Part shown: positions 17,370 to 25,621 of the stretch, piece after piece | Layout of the letters: each line of letters begins with the position of its first letter | Numbering within the stretch: position 1 is the stretch's first letter | Source: Fischerella sp. PCC 9431 | GTDB taxonomy: Bacteria; Cyanobacteriota; Cyanobacteriia; Cyanobacteriales; Nostocaceae | NCBI RefSeq assembly: GCF_000447295.1 | Contig: NZ_KE650771.1 | Span: 4,772,509 to 4,836,508, forward strand | Length of the DNA stretch: 64,000 nucleotides | Direction of reading: 5' to 3' | Made by a program: the position numbers and the translations under genes | Notes under the pieces: generated by a model | The model's database searches: none | The model's input: the letters and a program-made list of their open reading frames with translations, nothing else | Told to the model about the DNA's origin: nothing

Positions 17370-17966
17370 TTAACCTACACTCACTGGACGACGTCCATTA
17401 GAGAATAGTTGTCTTGCTGATTTTTCTGGCTTTGGTGCGCCATAAAAACATGCTTCTGCTTCGAGTTCGTCTACAAAATCCCAAGCTTCTACAGCTTTTT
17501 TAGAATCTGCACCGTAGTTACTGGAAATTGAGCGAGCATTTGATACGGCTTTTTGGAGTTCTTTTTGCAAGAAAGCTAATTTGGGCTTTTCTAGGAAGTC
17601 GCCCTTGGTAATAATATCAGTAACAGAAATTATGCCAAGTAATTCACCTTGAATAACAGGCGCACGCCAAACACCTGTATTCGCAAATAACCGTGCAACG
17701 TATTCCACATCAAGGTCGGGATTGACAACGATGCAAGGTTTACTCATGATTTCATAGACATGTACCTGTTTGGGATCTTTCCCATAGGCGACCACCTTAG
17801 ATACAATATCAGTCTCGGTAATAATCCCGTATGCATCTGCATCGTTACGAGGTTCTACAATCAACGCCCGTAATTCTTTAAGCCTCATAAGTTTGACTGC
17901 TTCTGCTACAGTAGCCGAACCGCGAATAGTGGCTACATCTTGAGTCATAATATGCTTGGCTCTCAT
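17370..17966 (-). CDS. CBS-CP12 fusion protein
   Basis: A 198-residue protein with two CBS motifs (IMTQDVATIRGSATVAEAVKL to about residue 60, and IMSKPCIVVNPDLDVEYVARLF to about residue 130) followed by a CP12-like tail. The CP12 core is seen in AVEAWDFVDELEAEACFYGA (compare AWDxVEELxAEASH). The classical CP12 cysteine pairs are mostly missing. Stand-alone CP12 silences phosphoribulokinase and GAPDH in the dark, and CBS domains bind adenine nucleotides. CBS-CP12 fusions are known in cyanobacteria as AMP-responsive proteins. The gene lies near mop and the nif genes. It has a good AAAGGAGCAG site before the ATG. Confidence 0.88.
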   Translation of the reverse strand: MRAKHIMTQDVATIRGSATVAEAVKLMRLKELRALIVEPRNDADAYGIITETDIVSKVVAYGKDPKQVHVYEIMSKPCIVVNPDLDVEYVARLFANTGVWRAPVIQGELLGIISVTDIITKGDFLEKPKLAFLQKELQKAVSNARSISSNYGADSKKAVEAWDFVDELEAEACFYGAPKPEKSARQLFSNGRRPVSVG

Positions 17967-19068
17967 AATTTCTGCTCCTTTTCCTTGATGTAAGGAAATT
18001 GATTCTGTAATTCTTTCCTAGCTGCGTGAGTATTGAAGATACACGCCTGTTCTAAATTTAGATAATTAGGCTCAATTGCAATTCCTGAAAGTCACTGCTA
18101 TCAAAAGCGATTATGAGTGAAGTTTAGCCAATTTGATCTCTCTAATTTATAAATTAATCTGGCTATTTTTTAGAATAAGATTTACGCATTTACCCATTAT
18201 CTATAACTGCAAAATAACTTGAATATCCTGAGATTGAGAGTTTAGCCAAGATTTAGAAATTCATTTATTAGAGAAGTAGGTAATCACTTTTTCTGCTTTA
18301 TTTGGGCTTTAAGGCAACAATTTATCCTACATTTACATCTTATATCTCTCGGCAAATTAGGCAAGAGTTCAGTTATAAAACTTTGCAGTAATATTCATTA
18401 ATAAAATGGTTAAAAAAAAGTGAATTTATGATTGTTATTATTGTTTTTATAGTAAATCATCGCTTTTTGCATAAAAGATATTTCTGAGATATGTGAAATT
18501 AAATCTCAATAATCATCAATAATCAATTACGAAAAATATTCTCATCCTCGAAATCTGATATTATTGTCCACTTTAATATCAATGACCAGACTTACTACCG
18601 AAAATAGGCTTGAGGTCGCTTGACTTGTCAATTATTTTAATTTCGCTGCTATAGATAGACTGGTATACGTACACGGACTACTAATAAAGAGCAATTATAG
18701 ATAATTTTTAGTTTGTTGATACAAAGCTTGAAAACATATTATAAAAATAATTATTTTGTCTGTATCTCATGTCACAAACTAATCAAAAATTAATTATTTA
18801 GATAAACCAGAAAACCGATTTTTCTGAGAAGTCTATCTTCTGAGTTATATATCATTAATGACTAGACGTTTCAAAAAAATATAGACGTAAAATCGACGAG
18901 CAATTACGTTTGCTACATTTATAAAAAAGTCAGAAAACAGAGTAAATTTATATATTTTATCTTGTATAATTTACAAATTTCATAAATCTAAAAACAATCT
19001 AAAGAAATACATGTATCTTCTTATTAAATGAGTAATATTATTGAGTCAAATAAATCAAAATCCAAAAG
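17967..19068. other. long AT-rich intergenic region
   Basis: 1.1 kb between divergent genes (CBS-CP12 and mop) with no convincing coding frame on either strand. It is very AT-rich with scattered poly-A and poly-T runs. Both promoters should lie here. I looked for NtcA-type GTA-N8-TAC sites and found none I would defend. Confidence 0.4.
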
Positions 19069-19278
19069 ATGAAAATAAGCGCTCGTAATACTCTAAAAGC
19101 TACTGTAAAAAAAGTTCTACCAGGCTCTGTCAACACCGAAGTTATATTAGAATTAGCACCTGGTGTAGAAGTAACTGCAATTATTACAAAAGCTTCAGCA
19201 GATAGCCTTCAACTTGCTGAAGGGAAAGAATCTTATGTTGTGGTGAAAGCAACAGATGTTATGGTTGCTGTTGATTAA
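19069..19278 (+). CDS. mop: molybdopterin/molybdate-binding Mop protein
   Basis: A 69-residue single TOBE/Mop domain: MKISARNTLKATVKKVLPGSVN, then a V-I-L-E-L-A-P-G-V-E-V-T-A-I-I-T strand pair, and VVVKATDVMVAVD at the end. Mop domains oligomerise and bind molybdate at subunit interfaces, storing or buffering Mo for nitrogenase cofactor synthesis. Its place at the far end of the nif cluster supports this. It is followed by a hairpin and converges with ctaB. Confidence 0.92.
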   Translation: MKISARNTLKATVKKVLPGSVNTEVILELAPGVEVTAIITKASADSLQLAEGKESYVVVKATDVMVAVD

Positions 19279-19292
19279 AAAATCATCTAGTT

Positions 19293-19341
19293 ATTTGTTG
19301 GTGGTTGGTTGTGACAGAAAACAACAAACAACAACCAACAA
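19293..19341. terminator. hairpin between convergent mop and ctaB genes
   Basis: TTTGTTGGTGGTTGGTTGT (19294-19312) is largely complementary to CAACAACCAACAAA (19328-19341), giving a GT/AC-rich stem between two converging stop codons. It could end transcription from either side, although it has no long T run. Confidence 0.5.
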
Positions 19342-19351
19342 AAGACATAAT

Positions 19352-20296
19352 TCAATTAACCAATCTCATCATTACTTGAGTAAAATTATGGGTAATTGGT
19401 AAACTATCAACTACCATAGCAGCACATAGTAGCATCATATAAAGAATAGAGTAAAGAAATAGCGATCGCGCAGATTGTTTATTCTCTGAGTCTTGCAAAA
19501 GTGTCCAAGCTTTTTTAATCAAGATAGCTCCCATCATAAAGGCTATACAGCCATAAATCACACCCATTTTTTGCAGAGGATCTATCAATAAAAATGTCGC
19601 CGGGACAAGCATTAAAGTATATACCCAAATCTGCCGAGCGGCGGTAATATTATCAGTAACGACAGGTAGCATTGGTACACCTACCTTGGCATAATCTTCA
19701 CTAATCATCAAAGCTAACGCCCAAAAATGGGGAGGTGTCCACAAAAAGACGATCGCAAACAATAACCATGCTGTCCAACTCAGTGTACCTGTCACCGCAG
19801 CCCAACCTACCAACATCGGAATCGCCCCAGCTGCACCACCAATAACGATGTTCAGTGAAGTGTGGCGTTTGAGTAAATGGGTGTAGACGCCCACATAAAA
19901 TAAAATCCCAGACATTGCTAACAAAGCGCTGAGTAAATTTACAAACACTGTCAGCAAAGTGAAAGAAATACAAGCCAAAGCGATCGCAAATATTAAAGCA
20001 TGAGTAGGCTGGACACGCCCAGAAGGTAAAGGACGATGGCGTGTCCGTTCCATTTCATAGTCGATATCGCGATCGTAGACGCAATTAAAAGTTTGAGCGC
20101 TAGCAGCAGCAAAAGTACCACCAGCTAAAGTTGCTAACATTAATATCGGATTTAATTTTCCCTCAGATGCGATCGACATACTAGCACCTGTAGTAATCAA
20201 TAGCAGAGGAATAATTCGCGGTTTTGTGAGTTGATAGTAACTCCGAACGATTTGTAAAAAGTTGTGATAGTAGCGCGTGAGGGTATTCTCAATCAT
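19352..20296 (-). CDS. ctaB: protoheme IX farnesyltransferase (heme o synthase)
   Basis: A 314-residue polytopic UbiA-family prenyltransferase. The first Asp-rich motif is NCVYDRDIDYEMERTRHRPL, the second region is around YAKVGVPMLPVV, and the LWTPPHFWALAL signature is specific to CtaB/CyoE. It attaches farnesyl to heme b to make heme o, the precursor of heme a for terminal oxidases. About eight membrane segments are visible. It lies downstream of feoA and fdxH on the same strand but beyond a strong hairpin, so it may be a separate unit. Heterocysts depend on oxidases to keep nitrogenase anoxic, which gives the location some sense. Confidence 0.93.
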   Translation of the reverse strand: MIENTLTRYYHNFLQIVRSYYQLTKPRIIPLLLITTGASMSIASEGKLNPILMLATLAGGTFAAASAQTFNCVYDRDIDYEMERTRHRPLPSGRVQPTHALIFAIALACISFTLLTVFVNLLSALLAMSGILFYVGVYTHLLKRHTSLNIVIGGAAGAIPMLVGWAAVTGTLSWTAWLLFAIVFLWTPPHFWALALMISEDYAKVGVPMLPVVTDNITAARQIWVYTLMLVPATFLLIDPLQKMGVIYGCIAFMMGAILIKKAWTLLQDSENKQSARSLFLYSILYMMLLCAAMVVDSLPITHNFTQVMMRLVN

Positions 20297-20352
20297 ATTT
20301 TTGCTTTGAGGATAAAAATTACATATCTTGGTGTAGCCTACTGAATCAAATT

Positions 20353-20415
20353 TTCTTAGTGTCTTAGTGTCTTAGTGGTAAAAAGATTATTTTTAAAACA
20401 CTAAGACACTAAGAA
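20353..20415. terminator. 17-bp perfect inverted repeat between feoA and ctaB
   Basis: TTCTTAGTGTCTTAGTG (20353-20369) pairs perfectly with CACTAAGACACTAAGAA (20399-20415) across a 29-nt AT-rich loop. It lies between the feoA stop and the ctaB start and likely ends the transcript coming from fdxH/feoA or stabilises its 3' end. No strong T run follows. Confidence 0.6.
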
Positions 20416-20450
20416 GAAATTAAATAATGTAATTAGTGCCAAGCATGTAA

Positions 20451-20702
20451 TTATCGATTTACAAGCCGAACATAAATTTTACGAGCAAGTTCTTTATTTA
20501 TCACTAATGTTTGTTGGTTTAGTTTAATAACGACATTAGGAAAATTTTGTTTTAACGTAAAGCATATTCCCGGAGTTAGACCCAAAGATATCACTTGATT
20601 TAGAATATTTTCGTCCTGAGTGTTACAAAATAGAATGATTCCTTGATCTCCGATTTTTAGTAATTCTAGTGAAGAACCAGTGACACTAAAACTCTTAAAC
20701 AT
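20451..20702 (-). CDS. feoA: FeoA-like SH3-domain protein
   Basis: An 83-residue small beta-barrel protein like FeoA: LLKIGDQGIILFCN, then ISLGLTPGICFTLKQNFP, then VVIKLNQQTLVINKELARKIYV. FeoA is a cytoplasmic partner of the FeoB ferrous iron transporter; feoB is not adjacent. Similar genes lie beside fdxH in other heterocystous cyanobacteria, presumably linked to the iron demand of nitrogenase. The gene is 310 bp downstream of fdxH, which has its own terminator, so it may be transcribed separately. Confidence 0.8.
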   Translation of the reverse strand: MFKSFSVTGSSLELLKIGDQGIILFCNTQDENILNQVISLGLTPGICFTLKQNFPNVVIKLNQQTLVINKELARKIYVRLVNR

Positions 20703-20933
20703 TAAATACTTAGTATTGGTTGTTATTTGCTAGAGTGTACAATGATTAGTAAGTATAAAAAATAAGTTATCTATAATTAATAAAATTAATCGATAAATAT
20801 TTATTTATAAAATGAATATAAAGAACAATAAAAGAGTTATAAAAATACGTTATCTTATAATTAAACAAAATATTTCAAAAATGATTTTTTTGAAATATTC
20901 ACCTCATAAAATATTATTGATTTACTTAAGAAA

Positions 20934-20965
20934 GAAGTCATAGCTATAACATAAGCTATGACTTC
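20934..20965 (-). terminator. terminator of fdxH
   Basis: GAAGTCATAGCT (20934-20945) and AGCTATGACTTC (20954-20965) form a perfect 12-bp stem with an 8-nt loop, about 47 bases after the fdxH stop. On the minus strand it is followed by TTTCTTTCTTAAG. It likely ends the hesA-hesB-fdxH transcript. Confidence 0.8.
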
Positions 20966-21012
20966 GAGAATAGCTAAGGAAAGAAAAATACAGGGGAGGA
21001 AAAATGAAACAT

Positions 21013-21312
21013 TTAGACAAGATAAGGTTCTTGATGGGTTTTAATTGTGCAATTAGAGCGAGGATAAGTAACGCAAAGTAATGCGAATCCTTTGGACATC
21101 TGCTCATCATCTAAGAAGATTTGCTCAGACTGATCTACTTCACCTTCAACTACCTTACCAACGCAGCTAGAGCAAGAACCAGAGTGACAAGAAAAAGGTA
21201 GCTCAATACCATTTTCTTCTGCTCCTTCTAAGATAGTAGTATCTTCGTCAATTTCAATTGTGGCGTCGAGGTCTTCTTTTTTGTTGATTAATCTTACTTG
21301 GTAGGTAGCCAT
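21013..21312 (-). CDS. fdxH: heterocyst-type [2Fe-2S] ferredoxin FdxH
   Basis: A 99-residue plant-type ferredoxin with the cluster motif [11 protein letters not shown] and a fourth Cys in ALLCVTYP. It has the FdxH hallmarks K10 and K11 (INKKEDLD) and the ending KTHQEPYLV. FdxH donates electrons to nitrogenase reductase (NifH) in heterocysts. It closes the hesA-hesB-fdxH run and has its own terminator hairpin. A ribosome binding site (GAGGAGAACAC) lies just before the ATG. Confidence 0.95.
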   Translation of the reverse strand: MATYQVRLINKKEDLDATIEIDEDTTILEGAEENGIELPFSCHSGSCSSCVGKVVEGEVDQSEQIFLDDEQMSKGFALLCVTYPRSNCTIKTHQEPYLV

Positions 21313-21421
21313 TGTTGTGTTCTCCTCAAAAATAAATTTGTTGATATTTGATTTGTTGTTTGTTGTTTGTTACTTGTCACTTCCCAACAACAAATAACAA
21401 AGAACAAGCAACATTCATTAA

Positions 21422-21793
21422 TTAGTTGCAAGGTACACCTGCTGATTGACAATCACCAGTTTTAAATGATTTGCCACAACCACAAGTTTCTGTGGCGTTG
21501 GGGTTGATAAACTTAAAGCCGCCTTCCATTACACCATCAATAAAATCGATGACAATTCCTTCGAGTAATGGCGCACTTTCAGCATCAACATAAAGAGTTA
21601 CCTTACCTTGCTGGATGACAAAATCAGATGATTTTGGCTGGCTGGTGACATCCATTGCATATTCATAACCACTGCAACCACCATCTTTAACAGATATGCG
21701 GATACCTTTTGTGGCGCCATTGGCATCGGGAGCAGAACCTGCTAAAAATGTCCGTAGACGAAATTCTGCTTTCTCTGTCAAAGTAACAGTCAT
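21422..21793 (-). CDS. hesB: HesB, IscA-type Fe-S assembly protein
   Basis: A 123-residue A-type carrier. The three conserved cysteines are in DGGCSGYEY and the C-terminal ETCGCGKSF. An extra tail (KTGDCQSAGVPCN) with two more cysteines is typical of the nif-linked HesB form. It receives or stores Fe-S clusters or iron during maturation of nitrogenase-related proteins. It lies between hesA and fdxH. A GGAGGTTTAAT site precedes the start. Confidence 0.93.
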   Translation of the reverse strand: MTVTLTEKAEFRLRTFLAGSAPDANGATKGIRISVKDGGCSGYEYAMDVTSQPKSSDFVIQQGKVTLYVDAESAPLLEGIVIDFIDGVMEGGFKFINPNATETCGCGKSFKTGDCQSAGVPCN

Positions 21794-21839
21794 TAAACCT
21801 CCTGAATTTTAAAAATTTGTCATTTGTTCAAAGTCAATA

Positions 21840-21945
21840 GTCCAGCGTCCAGAGTCAACAGTCCAATTTCAATAACTATTGACCATTGACTAATGACCAA
21901 TGACTAGTGACCAATGACCAATGACTAATGACTAATGACTGTGGA
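21840..21945. repeat. degenerate heptamer repeats (TGACTAA/TGACCAA)
   Basis: The hesA-hesB gap consists largely of degenerate TGACTAA/TGACCAA/TGACTAG heptamers and runs into the last codons of hesA. It is another STRR-like array, as in several gaps of this window (3886, 24256, 27170, 45740). Confidence 0.6.
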
Positions 21946-22713
21946 TTTGGATTGCAAGTATCTCCAAGGTGCATCGTTTCCGCATACTGGACAGCAGCGA
22001 TCGCGATAAGAACGACGTTTAGCAAATTCCATGCGGGTTAAATCCATTGTCAGTAGTTGTGATAACAAAGGTTGACTATAGCCAGTGATCAGCTTGATTG
22101 CTTCCAAAGCTGTCAAACAAGCAAGAGTTCCAGATACAGCACCTAAAACTGAAAACCCGCGTCTATCCCAGTCTGGTTTCTCTGGAAATAGACAAGATAA
22201 ACAAGGCGTTACACCAGGAATAATCGTAGTCAGGTAAGCCTCCATCCCGTCCATCGCTGCTTCTACCATTGGTTTACGCCAACGTACGCAAGCAGCATTT
22301 AGCAAATCACGTTCTGTAAAATTATGGGCGCAATCTAGGGCCATATCAGCAGATTTCACCAAGGAGTCCACATTTTCCTGAGTAATATACTCATGAACCG
22401 CTTCCAGCTGGATATCAGGATTGATCGCTTCGAGAGTTTCCTTGGCTTTGAAGACTCTTGGTTGACCAACCCAATCATGCGTCATCAAAATCTGACGATT
22501 CATATCATCCAGTCGCAGATCACCACCCCGGACTAGGATCAGCCGCCCAACGCCTGCTACTGCTAAGTAAAGCGCTGCTGTACCGCCTAATCCTCCCACA
22601 CCTGTCACCAGAACAGTTGCTGACTTGAGACGCTTCTGTGCTACTTCGCCAAAATTCGGGAGCATCATTTGGCGGCTGTAACGTTCTAACTCGGTAGGCG
22701 TTAGGTCTATCAC
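21925..22713 (-). CDS. hesA: HesA, ThiF/MoeB-like adenylyltransferase
   Basis: A 262-residue E1-like enzyme: nucleotide-binding loop VTGVGGLGGTAALYLA, RQILMTHDWVGQPR, and two CxxC pairs that bind zinc (TPCLSCLFP and CCPVCGN). In heterocystous cyanobacteria HesA is co-expressed with nitrogenase genes. Its exact reaction is not settled, but the fold points to adenylation of a carrier protein linked to sulfur or cofactor chemistry. It follows nifW closely (10 bp) and precedes hesB. Confidence 0.93.
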   Translation of the reverse strand: MIDLTPTELERYSRQMMLPNFGEVAQKRLKSATVLVTGVGGLGGTAALYLAVAGVGRLILVRGGDLRLDDMNRQILMTHDWVGQPRVFKAKETLEAINPDIQLEAVHEYITQENVDSLVKSADMALDCAHNFTERDLLNAACVRWRKPMVEAAMDGMEAYLTTIIPGVTPCLSCLFPEKPDWDRRGFSVLGAVSGTLACLTALEAIKLITGYSQPLLSQLLTMDLTRMEFAKRRSYRDRCCPVCGNDAPWRYLQSKSTVISH

Positions 22714-22723
22714 TTTTTACCTC

Positions 22724-23041
22724 CTAATCAGAAGTGATTTCTGTCAGCGTGACTACATTTTTAGGCTTCTGTTTAAATACTTTGAACAGCTTTTGTTCTT
22801 GAGGTGTGGATTCCAGAAAAACCTGATAAGCTTGTTGTAAAGCCTCACAATATTTATTTAATCTCTCTTCTGCACTTAGGTCAGTATAATTCTCATCAAT
22901 TTCTTGAATAGATTGAGAGAATTTTTTCAAAATATGTAGACGATTTACACTTACAACAGTTTGATCATAAGACAGACCAAAAAACTCAAAATATTCCTCT
23001 GCTTGTGTCAGCTTTTGGAAGTTGTTCCAATCTTCACTCAT
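22724..23041 (-). CDS. nifW: nitrogenase-stabilizing/protective protein NifW
   Basis: A 105-residue protein with the NifW pattern: FQKLTQAEEYFEFFGLSYD near the start and ALQQAYQVFLESTPQEQKLFKVF near the end. NifW helps maturation or oxygen protection of the MoFe protein in other diazotrophs. It overlaps the upstream DUF683 gene by four bases and is followed by hesA 10 bp later, so it is part of the nifX-to-fdxH run. Confidence 0.92.
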   Translation of the reverse strand: MSEDWNNFQKLTQAEEYFEFFGLSYDQTVVSVNRLHILKKFSQSIQEIDENYTDLSAEERLNKYCEALQQAYQVFLESTPQEQKLFKVFKQKPKNVVTLTEITSD

Positions 23042-23238
23042 TTCCCTTTCTCCATGATTTTGAGTTGTTGCTTTAGTTCATCTAGCTGACGATAAATTTC
23101 ATAAGTCGCAGCCGCAACATCCATAAGTTTTTGGTAATCTGTTGGCAGCCCTTCCGCCAAATCATGCAGATCCATTTTCATTTGACCTGCTTTACTATTC
23201 AGGCGCTTGATTTTAGTTTGTAATTCTTCAACCTTCAT
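23038..23238 (-). CDS. DUF683 / CCE_0567-type small metalloprotein
   Basis: A 66-residue, almost wholly helical protein (MKVEELQTKIKRLNSKAGQM; QLDELKQQLKIMEKGK) matching the small nif-linked DUF683 family. The family sits between the NifX-associated gene and nifW in most cyanobacterial nif clusters. The helical hairpin holds the Met and His side chains (MKMDLHDLAEG) thought to bind metal. Function is unproven. It overlaps nifW by four bases. Confidence 0.85.
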   Translation of the reverse strand: MKVEELQTKIKRLNSKAGQMKMDLHDLAEGLPTDYQKLMDVAAATYEIYRQLDELKQQLKIMEKGK

Positions 23239-23311
23239 TTGGTGGTTGTTAATAGCTGGTGGTTAATAGTGATTCTTGACTATCGAAATTTACCCTTGAC
23301 CATTGGCTAAA

Positions 23312-23788
23312 TTACAATCTTCCCACTTCAGGATACTTTTGAGCCAATTCAATACCTTTTTGAACTAGCTTTTCTCCTTCTTCTGCTACTTTTTCTAGCG
23401 ATTCAAAACCAAAACGATGGGCATCTCTTAAGGTTTTGATTGCCAACAAAAGACGACCAGAAAAAACTAGCGCCCAGCCAAAACCTTCGTGACTCAAATC
23501 AACTACAACTTGAGATAACAAACCAGTTTCTTGTTCAATACGAGCAGCGACAGCACGATAAAATGCCATAATCCTAGCGATTGTTACTGGATCTACTTCA
23601 CCTTCAACAGATATTTCGCGTTTCTTTTGTTTGCTCACCACAAACGGTTTGAGGATTAATTCATCTGACCAATTGCGGAAAACACCATAAGTATCTTGAC
23701 CACGAATTTGTTGGACGATCGCTTTCAAAAAAGGCGAATTTACAACCTCACTAGGAGCGGTTCCATTCACACTATTAGTTGTACTCAT
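23312..23788 (-). CDS. NifX-associated nitrogen fixation protein (DUF269)
   Basis: A 158-residue helical protein of the NifX-associated family: SPFLKAIVQQIRGQDTYGVFRNW, then PVTIARIMAFYRAVAARIEQETG and VVVDLSHEGFGWALVFSGRLL. It is always found next to nifX and is thought to assist FeMo-cofactor traffic. Its start overlaps the end of nifX by four bases, indicating translational coupling. Confidence 0.92.
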   Translation of the reverse strand: MSTTNSVNGTAPSEVVNSPFLKAIVQQIRGQDTYGVFRNWSDELILKPFVVSKQKKREISVEGEVDPVTIARIMAFYRAVAARIEQETGLLSQVVVDLSHEGFGWALVFSGRLLLAIKTLRDAHRFGFESLEKVAEEGEKLVQKGIELAQKYPEVGRL

Positions 23789-24201
23789 ACAGTTGTTTCT
23801 TCTTCTAGTTCTAATTCATCAAAATTCAGATTTTTTTGCTGCAAAGCTTTGCGTAACCAAGGTGGTGGACTACCTTTGAGAGTTTCAACTAATTTGTTGA
23901 GCGTATCAGTAATTTCATCTTGCTCAGAACGTGCTTTAATTGGAGTGACACCTGTCTTCAGTAATTTGGCAGCAGCACTACTACCAATTGCTGCAACATA
24001 CACAATTGTGCATTCTTTTAATGCATTGAGCTTGGGAACAAGTTTATCCTCGTTACCATCTTCTTTGAGGTTTCCATTAAAGTTGATAGTTTCTAGAAAT
24101 TGATAACCATCTTGGGAAACTTCATAAACATCAATCATCTTTGCCCAACCAAAATGAGCATTGACATGAACTTGGTCACTAGTCGTGAAGGCTATTTTCA
24201 T
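23785..24201 (-). CDS. nifX: NifX, FeMo-cofactor precursor carrier
   Basis: A 138-residue protein of the NifX/NafY cofactor-binding fold: MKIAFTTSDQVHVNAHFGWAKMIDVYEV with the HFG signature, then VYVAAIGSSAAAKLLKTGVTPI. It carries NifB-co or VK-cluster between NifB and the NifEN scaffold. It follows nifN after a heptamer repeat array and overlaps the next gene. Confidence 0.93.
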   Translation of the reverse strand: MKIAFTTSDQVHVNAHFGWAKMIDVYEVSQDGYQFLETINFNGNLKEDGNEDKLVPKLNALKECTIVYVAAIGSSAAAKLLKTGVTPIKARSEQDEITDTLNKLVETLKGSPPPWLRKALQQKNLNFDELELEEETTV

Positions 24202-24255
24202 TTGTTGGTTATTAGTTAATGATTAGAAATCAGTGAACAGTTAACAACTTGCTTT

Positions 24256-24297
24256 GATAACTGATAACTGATAACTGATAACTGATAACTGATAATC
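24256..24297. repeat. STRR heptamer array (GATAACT)
   Basis: Five perfect tandem copies of GATAACT from 24256, with a sixth imperfect one (GATAATC), filling most of the nifX-nifN gap right up to the nifN stop codon. This is the short tandemly repeated repetitive type typical of heterocystous cyanobacteria. Confidence 0.85.
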
Positions 24298-24298
24298 C

Positions 24299-25621
24299 CT
24301 AATCCCCCTGAACAACTCTATCTCTGACTTTCGTTTCTTCTGCGTGTAAAAAGAGATTACCGATATCAAATAAGAGTTCCATTGTGCCTCGATAGCCTAC
24401 TTTGGTAAATTGGCCATTACCTAAGCGATCAAAAATGGGGATACCTTGGCGATAGAGGGGAATTCCTAAACGTTTGGCGATCGCTTGAGTATGAGAATTA
24501 CCAATCAGCAAGTCAGAACCAACAGCTAAGTTTTCAAAATCTTCAAAATCACCGATGGTAACGCTGTCGATCGCAAGTTTTTCTAAAAGTGGCGATCGCG
24601 TTGTGGTGACAGCTGCTTGAATTTCTGCACCCATTGATTGCAAAAAGTATACCGTTGACCACAGCAAATCTGGCTCCAGTGCCAAGGATACTTTTTTTCT
24701 ACCAAAGTAAAAGTGAGTATCCAACATCGCATCTTGGAGTTGGCGACGTTGGCGGCGATATTTTTCTGGAACTGCTGTTCCACTCAAATTCGCTAAAAAC
24801 TGCATAAATCTGTCTACCGCTTCTAATCCAGTCAGTTCGGTAAACACTTCGGAAGGTGTGCCAAATTTTTGTTCTAAAATTTTGGCTGCACCCCGCATAC
24901 TTTCACCCAACGCTAGGGTATAAACAGAACTACCAAGTTTACGTAGTTGTACTAAAGTTGTGCCACCCCCGGTAATTGGACTGTAGGAATCATCCAAGTG
25001 ACCATCCAAGGAAGCCGAAAGGTCAGGAACTACAATTGGTATCAATCCAAAAGTACTGACAATTTCCTTGATTTGTTGCACATCCCCCGGTGTGAAGGCG
25101 GAACTCATCAAAATTGTCACCTGTTGCGCTTTTGGTTCACCTGGTTGCGGAACTTCTTTGACGATACTTTCTACCGCCCGTGCAAATCCATCTTGCAGTG
25201 CGCCTTTGAAATCCGGTGAGGAGACAAGTACAATTGGCAATTCATCCAATTCCGGATGACGTTTACGGAAATCTTTGAGAATTCCGTCCATGTCATCCCC
25301 TCTGGTTTCTGTTAGTCCAGTTGTACACAAACCAATTATTTCTGGTTGAGACTTCTGGACTAAAGTCAAGATTGCTTGTTCCACATTATCTTCACCACCC
25401 AAGATTGTGCTGACTTCCGTCATCGCTGTGGTGGAAAGGGGTATTGCTTCCCGAAAATGGCGCACAAGTATCACTTTCGCAAAAGCAGTACAACCTTGGG
25501 AACCGTGGAGTAAAGGTATCATCCCTTTCAAACCCAAAAAGGCCAAGGCTGCACCTAAAGTTTGACTTTGCTTGAGGGGATTTACTATAACTGGCTTGTT
25601 AGGAGTGACAACTTTCGCCAT
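24299..25621 (-). CDS. nifN: NifN, FeMo-cofactor scaffold subunit
   Basis: A 440-residue homologue of NifK that pairs with NifE to form the scaffold on which FeMo-cofactor is completed. Conserved stretches are NPLKQSQTLGAALAFLGLKG, LHGSQGCTAFAKV (cluster-ligand Cys), and GLCTTGLTETRGDD. The start overlaps the stop of nifE by one base (TAATG), which implies translational coupling and equimolar synthesis. Confidence 0.95.
   Translation of the reverse strand: MAKVVTPNKPVIVNPLKQSQTLGAALAFLGLKGMIPLLHGSQGCTAFAKVILVRHFREAIPLSTTAMTEVSTILGGEDNVEQAILTLVQKSQPEIIGLCTTGLTETRGDDMDGILKDFRKRHPELDELPIVLVSSPDFKGALQDGFARAVESIVKEVPQPGEPKAQQVTILMSSAFTPGDVQQIKEIVSTFGLIPIVVPDLSASLDGHLDDSYSPITGGGTTLVQLRKLGSSVYTLALGESMRGAAKILEQKFGTPSEVFTELTGLEAVDRFMQFLANLSGTAVPEKYRRQRRQLQDAMLDTHFYFGRKKVSLALEPDLLWSTVYFLQSMGAEIQAAVTTTRSPLLEKLAIDSVTIGDFEDFENLAVGSDLLIGNSHTQAIAKRLGIPLYRQGIPIFDRLGNGQFTKVGYRGTMELLFDIGNLFLHAEETKVRDRVVQGD

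Noticed and set aside
17967..19068. tRNA or small RNA gene in the long AT-rich gap
   Set aside because: No tRNA T-loop signature or stable fold seen; AT content too high for a confident call.
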